17,641 bases of DNA, taken from contig JAZSMS010000096.1 in NCBI GenBank assembly GCA_045536015.1, positions 1 to 17,641 of the forward strand. The letters are read 5' to 3'. The notes below the pieces were generated by a model. The model was not told where the DNA came from. It did not search any database and saw only the letters and a list, made by a program, of their open reading frames with translations. The position numbers and the translations under genes are program-made. This document shows, piece by piece, positions 15,006 to 17,641 of this stretch (position 1 is the first letter of the stretch; each line of letters opens with the position of its first letter). This DNA comes from JAZSMS01 sp045536015 (GTDB lineage Bacteria; Bacillota; Clostridia; Christensenellales; QALW01).

Positions 15006-15248
15006 ATGAGTGTAAAAGATGTTGTTGCTGAGAGATTTAAAAAATTATGTGATGAAAGAAACATAAAGCTAAATGAATTAGCAAATATATCAGGAGTTAC
15101 TCCCTCTACTGCATACAGTATGATGGACGCGAGCAGACGTGATGTATCTATAATTACAATTAAAAAATTTTGTGATGGATTGGAAATAACTTTAGGTGAA
15201 TTCTTTTCTACACAAGAGTTTGACAATTTGGAGCAAGAGATTAAATAA
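15006..15248 (+). CDS. Small XRE/Cro-type helix-turn-helix transcriptional regulator
   Basis: An 80-residue DNA-binding protein made of little more than a Cro/C1-type HTH domain. VAERFKKLCDERNIKLNELANISGVTPSTAYSMMD (about 7-41) contains the helix-turn-helix, and VSIITIKKFCDGLEITLGEFF (about 47-67) is the conserved last part of the fold (the 'KI...L.I.L..FF' pattern). The chosen start is ATG 15006, with GAGG (14994-14997) exactly 8 nt upstream. The in-frame GTG at 14997 overlaps that site and is rejected. It is divergent from the six-cysteine protein and likely regulates itself and that gene. G+C by hand is about 31%. The -10 candidates TAAAAT (14972-14977) or TACAAT (14982-14987) lack a good -35. 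Family is secure; targets are inferred. Confidence 0.88.
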   Translation: MSVKDVVAERFKKLCDERNIKLNELANISGVTPSTAYSMMDASRRDVSIITIKKFCDGLEITLGEFFSTQEFDNLEQEIK

Positions 15249-15317
15249 GGCAAGAAAAGACGTCGTAATTTTTATGAATTTAGTACTTAAAAACAAAAGC
15301 TTTAATTGTATTTTGTA

Positions 15318-15346
15318 TTGTACGATTTCTAAATCTGTGGTATGAT
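15318..15346 (+). promoter_or_regulatory. Predicted promoter of the alanyl-tRNA editing gene, overlapping a stem-loop
   Basis: TTGTAC (15318-15323), 17 bp, TATGAT (15341-15346). The -10 box lies in the left arm and loop of the inverted repeat at 15331-15365. Transcription would start near 15353, inside the right arm. Confidence 0.5.
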
Positions 15347-15377
15347 AACTACATGCCACAGATTTTGTTTTTTTATT
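15331..15377 (+). terminator. Strong hairpin with T tract: terminator of the XRE gene or operator for the next gene
   Basis: Arms 15331-15344 and 15352-15365 pair over 14 bp (core CTGTGG/CCACAG, one G-T pair) with loop ATAACTA, then TGTTTTTTTATT. This is a textbook intrinsic terminator about 85 bp after the XRE stop. The symmetric sequence also brackets a promoter -10 box, so it could serve as an operator as well. Confidence 0.7.
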
Positions 15378-15401
15378 CAAAATTAACAAAAGGAGTTTGT
15401 T

Positions 15402-16514
15402 ATGACTAAAAGATTATTTGATTTAGACAGTATGCTTGAGTATTTTGAAGCAACCGTTTTATCAAGCGAAAATTGCGAAAACGGCTATAAAACGTTGCTT
15501 GATAAAACTGCATTTTTCCCCGAGGGCGGCGGTCAAAAAAGTGATACTGGCTTTTTAAACGATGAAGAAATTTTTGATGTGCAGGAAAAGGATGGAAAGA
15601 TTTATCACTATTCTAAAAATCAAATTCCGCTTGGCACAGTTAAAGGAAAAATAGATTTTGAAAAGCGCTTTGATAAAATGCAAAATCATACGGGTGAGCA
15701 TATAATTTCAGGAATAGTTCACTCGCTTTTTGGCTTTGATAACGTCGGCTTTCATTTAAGTGAAACCGAAATGACGATGGACTTCTCAGGCGAACTTACG
15801 CGCGAGCAGCTTGATAAGGTTATTACGCTTGCAAACAAGGCGGTTATGTCAAACAAGCCTATTAAGGCATACTATCCCGAGGATATAACCAAGGTAGAAT
15901 ACCGTTATAAAAAAGAGCTTGAGGGCAAAATCAGGATAGTTGAAATTGAGGGCGTTGATGCCTGTGCCTGCTGTGCACCTCACGTTACTCAAACGGGGCA
16001 GATAGGTCCTATAGTGCTTACCGATGCACGCAAATTCCGCGGAGGAATGCGCTTGTGGGTTGCCTGCGGCGAGCGTGCTGTAAAAGAGATTCAAAATATG
16101 TCTTCTTGCCTAAAGCATATTGGCGCTGCATTATCGGTGCCGTACCTTTCTTCAAAGGAAGCGTTTGATGCGTTTGCAAAAAGGTCAATGGAAAAAGACG
16201 AGATAATAACGCAATTAAAAAAGGAAATTATAAAAAAAGACGTTGAATTGCTTGATAAAACGAAAGAGAAGATTTGCTATTTTTGTGATGATGCCGATAG
16301 CATAAAAGAGGCTGTAAATCTGCTTAAAAAAGATTTTTCCTCCGTTTGCGTTTTAAGCGGTGACGATGAAAAAGGCTATCGCTTTATGGCACTTGGAATA
16401 AAAGACGAAGAAGAATTCAAAAAAAATCTCTGCGCACGCGGTGGTGGCAGAGATGGTATGCTTCAAGGAAGCCTTACTGCTAAAAAAGCAGATATAATTA
16501 AATATTTTAATTAA
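15402..16514 (+). CDS. Alanyl-tRNA editing protein, AlaX-L type with DHHA1 domain
   Basis: Free-standing hydrolase that removes mischarged amino acids, typically serine, from tRNA-Ala, related to the editing part of alanyl-tRNA synthetase. Of 370 residues, the N-terminal beta-barrel contains FFPEGGGQ (38-45). The editing site has the zinc ligands HTGEH (His96, His100) and CCAPH (Cys190, His194, CxxxH). A coiled helical linker (about 260-290) leads to a DHHA1-like C-terminus with RGGGRDGMLQGSL (346-358). The presence of both parts identifies the long AlaX class rather than short AlaX-S/M. AAAGGAG precedes the ATG at the usual distance. It appears to be a single-gene unit. The two adjacent cysteines C190-C191 within DACACCAPH are a small departure from the common CGGTH form. 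Identification is strong. Confidence 0.92.
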   Translation: MTKRLFDLDSMLEYFEATVLSSENCENGYKTLLDKTAFFPEGGGQKSDTGFLNDEEIFDVQEKDGKIYHYSKNQIPLGTVKGKIDFEKRFDKMQNHTGEHIISGIVHSLFGFDNVGFHLSETEMTMDFSGELTREQLDKVITLANKAVMSNKPIKAYYPEDITKVEYRYKKELEGKIRIVEIEGVDACACCAPHVTQTGQIGPIVLTDARKFRGGMRLWVACGERAVKEIQNMSSCLKHIGAALSVPYLSSKEAFDAFAKRSMEKDEIITQLKKEIIKKDVELLDKTKEKICYFCDDADSIKEAVNLLKKDFSSVCVLSGDDEKGYRFMALGIKDEEEFKKNLCARGGGRDGMLQGSLTAKKADIIKYFN

Positions 16515-16518
16515 TTGT

Positions 16519-17641
16519 TTAATTGATTTTATAGATCTTTACGTCGCCTTGCTCAAATACGAGTGAGGCGATGTTTTTTATCGCATCTTCGTTTACGTTG
16601 TAGCTGTTGCGCTCGTCAGGACCTATTAAGATATAGTCAACACTATATTCTTTAATAAGAGCAACATTGTTTTCGGCATTTGAATAAATTCGTCTTACTT
16701 GTACCTGAACGTAATCATATTCTTTAGAAAAGCCGTGCGGATAAAGCATTGAGTTAGAGCCGCACATTACGTTTCTTCCAGTAAGGGATGAAATTGCATT
16801 GTTATAGCGGTCGTTGGTTAAAATAGTGTCGTCGCCTTTAGTGTTTTCGCAAATCCACTGGGATGCGGCAACCTGGTTTTTAGAATACATTTCGTATTCG
16901 TCCGAAACAACCTCGCGCCCCATAGAAAGCACGGCGGAAAACATGCAGACAAAAATTGTTCCTACGGCTATAAGCTTGGTGCCTTTTATATGCTTAACCT
17001 TGCTGTAAAGCAGATACATATATTCCGCAACACCGCCGCAAGCAAGAATATAAATGGGGTAGAGGAACTTGTTGTTATCGTACGGGTTAGGCGTAAAAGC
17101 ATAGGTATCGGCAATTAAAAGCATAAGTGCAATAGGTGCAAGCACGCTCTTAAAACGCTTTGAAAGACCTAAAAATGCAGGAATGATCAAAAGTGCAACT
17201 ATACCTACGTTTTTAATATAAAACCAAATGTATTCGTCCTTAGTGTTAACCCAGTTAAAATGCTGGCGCATAAAGCCCTCGTTAGAGCTTTGGTTAAAGG
17301 TAAAGCAGATTAACTGCGGCAGGGCAAGAATCAAAACTATTATAAGGTAAAGTCCCCAAGTGCTTGCTATTTCTTTAAAGTTGCCTTTTACAAGAGAGAT
17401 AATAAGCAATACGATAAAACTGATCACTATAGAAGAAGCACCTACGATAAGCGCATAAAATCCCGCTAGATCATAATCAAAATTATGTAATTTATCGCCC
17501 GTTGATAGGCACGTTATTGCAAAGACGGCTACGGTGGTAATTAAAATCGCGGCACAAACGCCCTTTGCAACGGAGTCTTTTATCTTGGCTTGTACGGCAA
17601 GACGGGAAATCATCCACACAAACGAGATAACTGCAACCGAA
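16519..17641 (-). CDS. Polytopic membrane protein, C-terminal part (GT-C glycosyltransferase-like); 5' end outside window
   Basis: The minus-strand frame has no stop up to the window edge and is membrane-like there (VAVISFVWMISRLAV), so an internal GTG at 17619 is not the true start. About 373 residues are visible: roughly seven to eight hydrophobic segments, then a soluble C-terminal domain of about 110 residues. That domain reads ASQWICENTKGDDTIL, SLTGRNVMCGSNSMLYPHG, RRIYSN, EYSVDYILIGPDER and ends in FEQGDVKIYKI. This succession (W-in-ENT, GR..., YPHG, IY, VDY-ILIGP-ER) resembles the end of large bacterial membrane proteins annotated as GT39-like, DUF2298-like or YfhO-like, which use lipid-linked sugars. 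The catalytic N-terminal loop is not in the window, so enzyme activity is unproven. Convergent with the AlaX gene, 4 bp apart. Confidence 0.7.
   Translation of the reverse strand, partial: SVAVISFVWMISRLAVQAKIKDSVAKGVCAAILITTVAVFAITCLSTGDKLHNFDYDLAGFYALIVGASSIVISFIVLLIISLVKGNFKEIASTWGLYLIIVLILALPQLICFTFNQSSNEGFMRQHFNWVNTKDEYIWFYIKNVGIVALLIIPAFLGLSKRFKSVLAPIALMLLIADTYAFTPNPYDNNKFLYPIYILACGGVAEYMYLLYSKVKHIKGTKLIAVGTIFVCMFSAVLSMGREVVSDEYEMYSKNQVAASQWICENTKGDDTILTNDRYNNAISSLTGRNVMCGSNSMLYPHGFSKEYDYVQVQVRRIYSNAENNVALIKEYSVDYILIGPDERNSYNVNEDAIKNIASLVFEQGDVKIYKIN

Noticed and set aside
14897..15253. Minus-strand open frame of about 100 codons opposite the XRE gene
   Set aside because: It is antisense to a clear HTH protein and crosses the divergent control region; no domain is recognised.
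15249..15401. Another small gene between the XRE and AlaX genes
   Set aside because: I found no start with a ribosome binding site and no meaningful frame; the interval is explained by the terminator-like hairpin and promoter.

Overview
The window looks like chromosomal backbone of a low-GC Gram-positive bacterium, most likely an anaerobic Clostridia-type Bacillota. This is inferred from A+T-rich codon use, strong AGGAG-type ribosome binding sites, sigma-70/SigA promoters close to TTGACA-17-TATAAT, a type III glutamine synthetase, QueH and a Trk potassium system. No lineage marker such as rRNA is present, so the assignment stays coarse. I see no tRNA, rRNA, CRISPR array, insertion sequence or phage module.

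Layout. Positions 2-1402 hold the C-terminal part of a beta-propeller-like protein that starts before the window. It overlaps queH (1402-2013) by one base. A promoter inside the end of queH starts trkA-trkH (2056-4861), a potassium uptake pair. A consensus promoter then drives an unrecognised type I membrane protein with a Pro/Thr/Ser-rich outer region (4927-5682), closed by a terminator that contains its stop codon. Another perfect consensus promoter drives glutamine synthetase III (5771-7861). On the minus strand follow a TspO-family membrane protein (7916-8380, TTG start) and an SPFH/stomatin-like protein (8511-9461).

Positions 9625-12829 form a three-gene envelope polysaccharide operon on the plus strand: a WecG/TagA-family glycosyltransferase, a UDP-GlcNAc 2-epimerase and a polyprenyl-phosphate sugar-phosphate transferase. 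The epimerase makes UDP-ManNAc, a plausible donor for the glycosyltransferase. The third protein primes the lipid carrier. The operon ends in a two-way terminator shared with a convergent ABC exporter (12866-14596, minus).

A small A+T-richer segment (about 14.7-15.25 kb) carries a divergent pair: a 59-residue six-cysteine protein (minus), easily missed because of its size, and an 80-residue XRE-type regulator (plus). The palindromes between them could be operators. This is the least explained part of the window. The right end has an AlaX-type alanyl-tRNA editing protein (15402-16514), convergent by only 4 bp with the C-terminal part of a polytopic membrane protein that runs off the window.

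Most genes are recognisable housekeeping or envelope functions. I did not find convincing evidence of a new large system. The best candidates for novelty are the Cys-rich protein/XRE pair and the PT-rich membrane protein.
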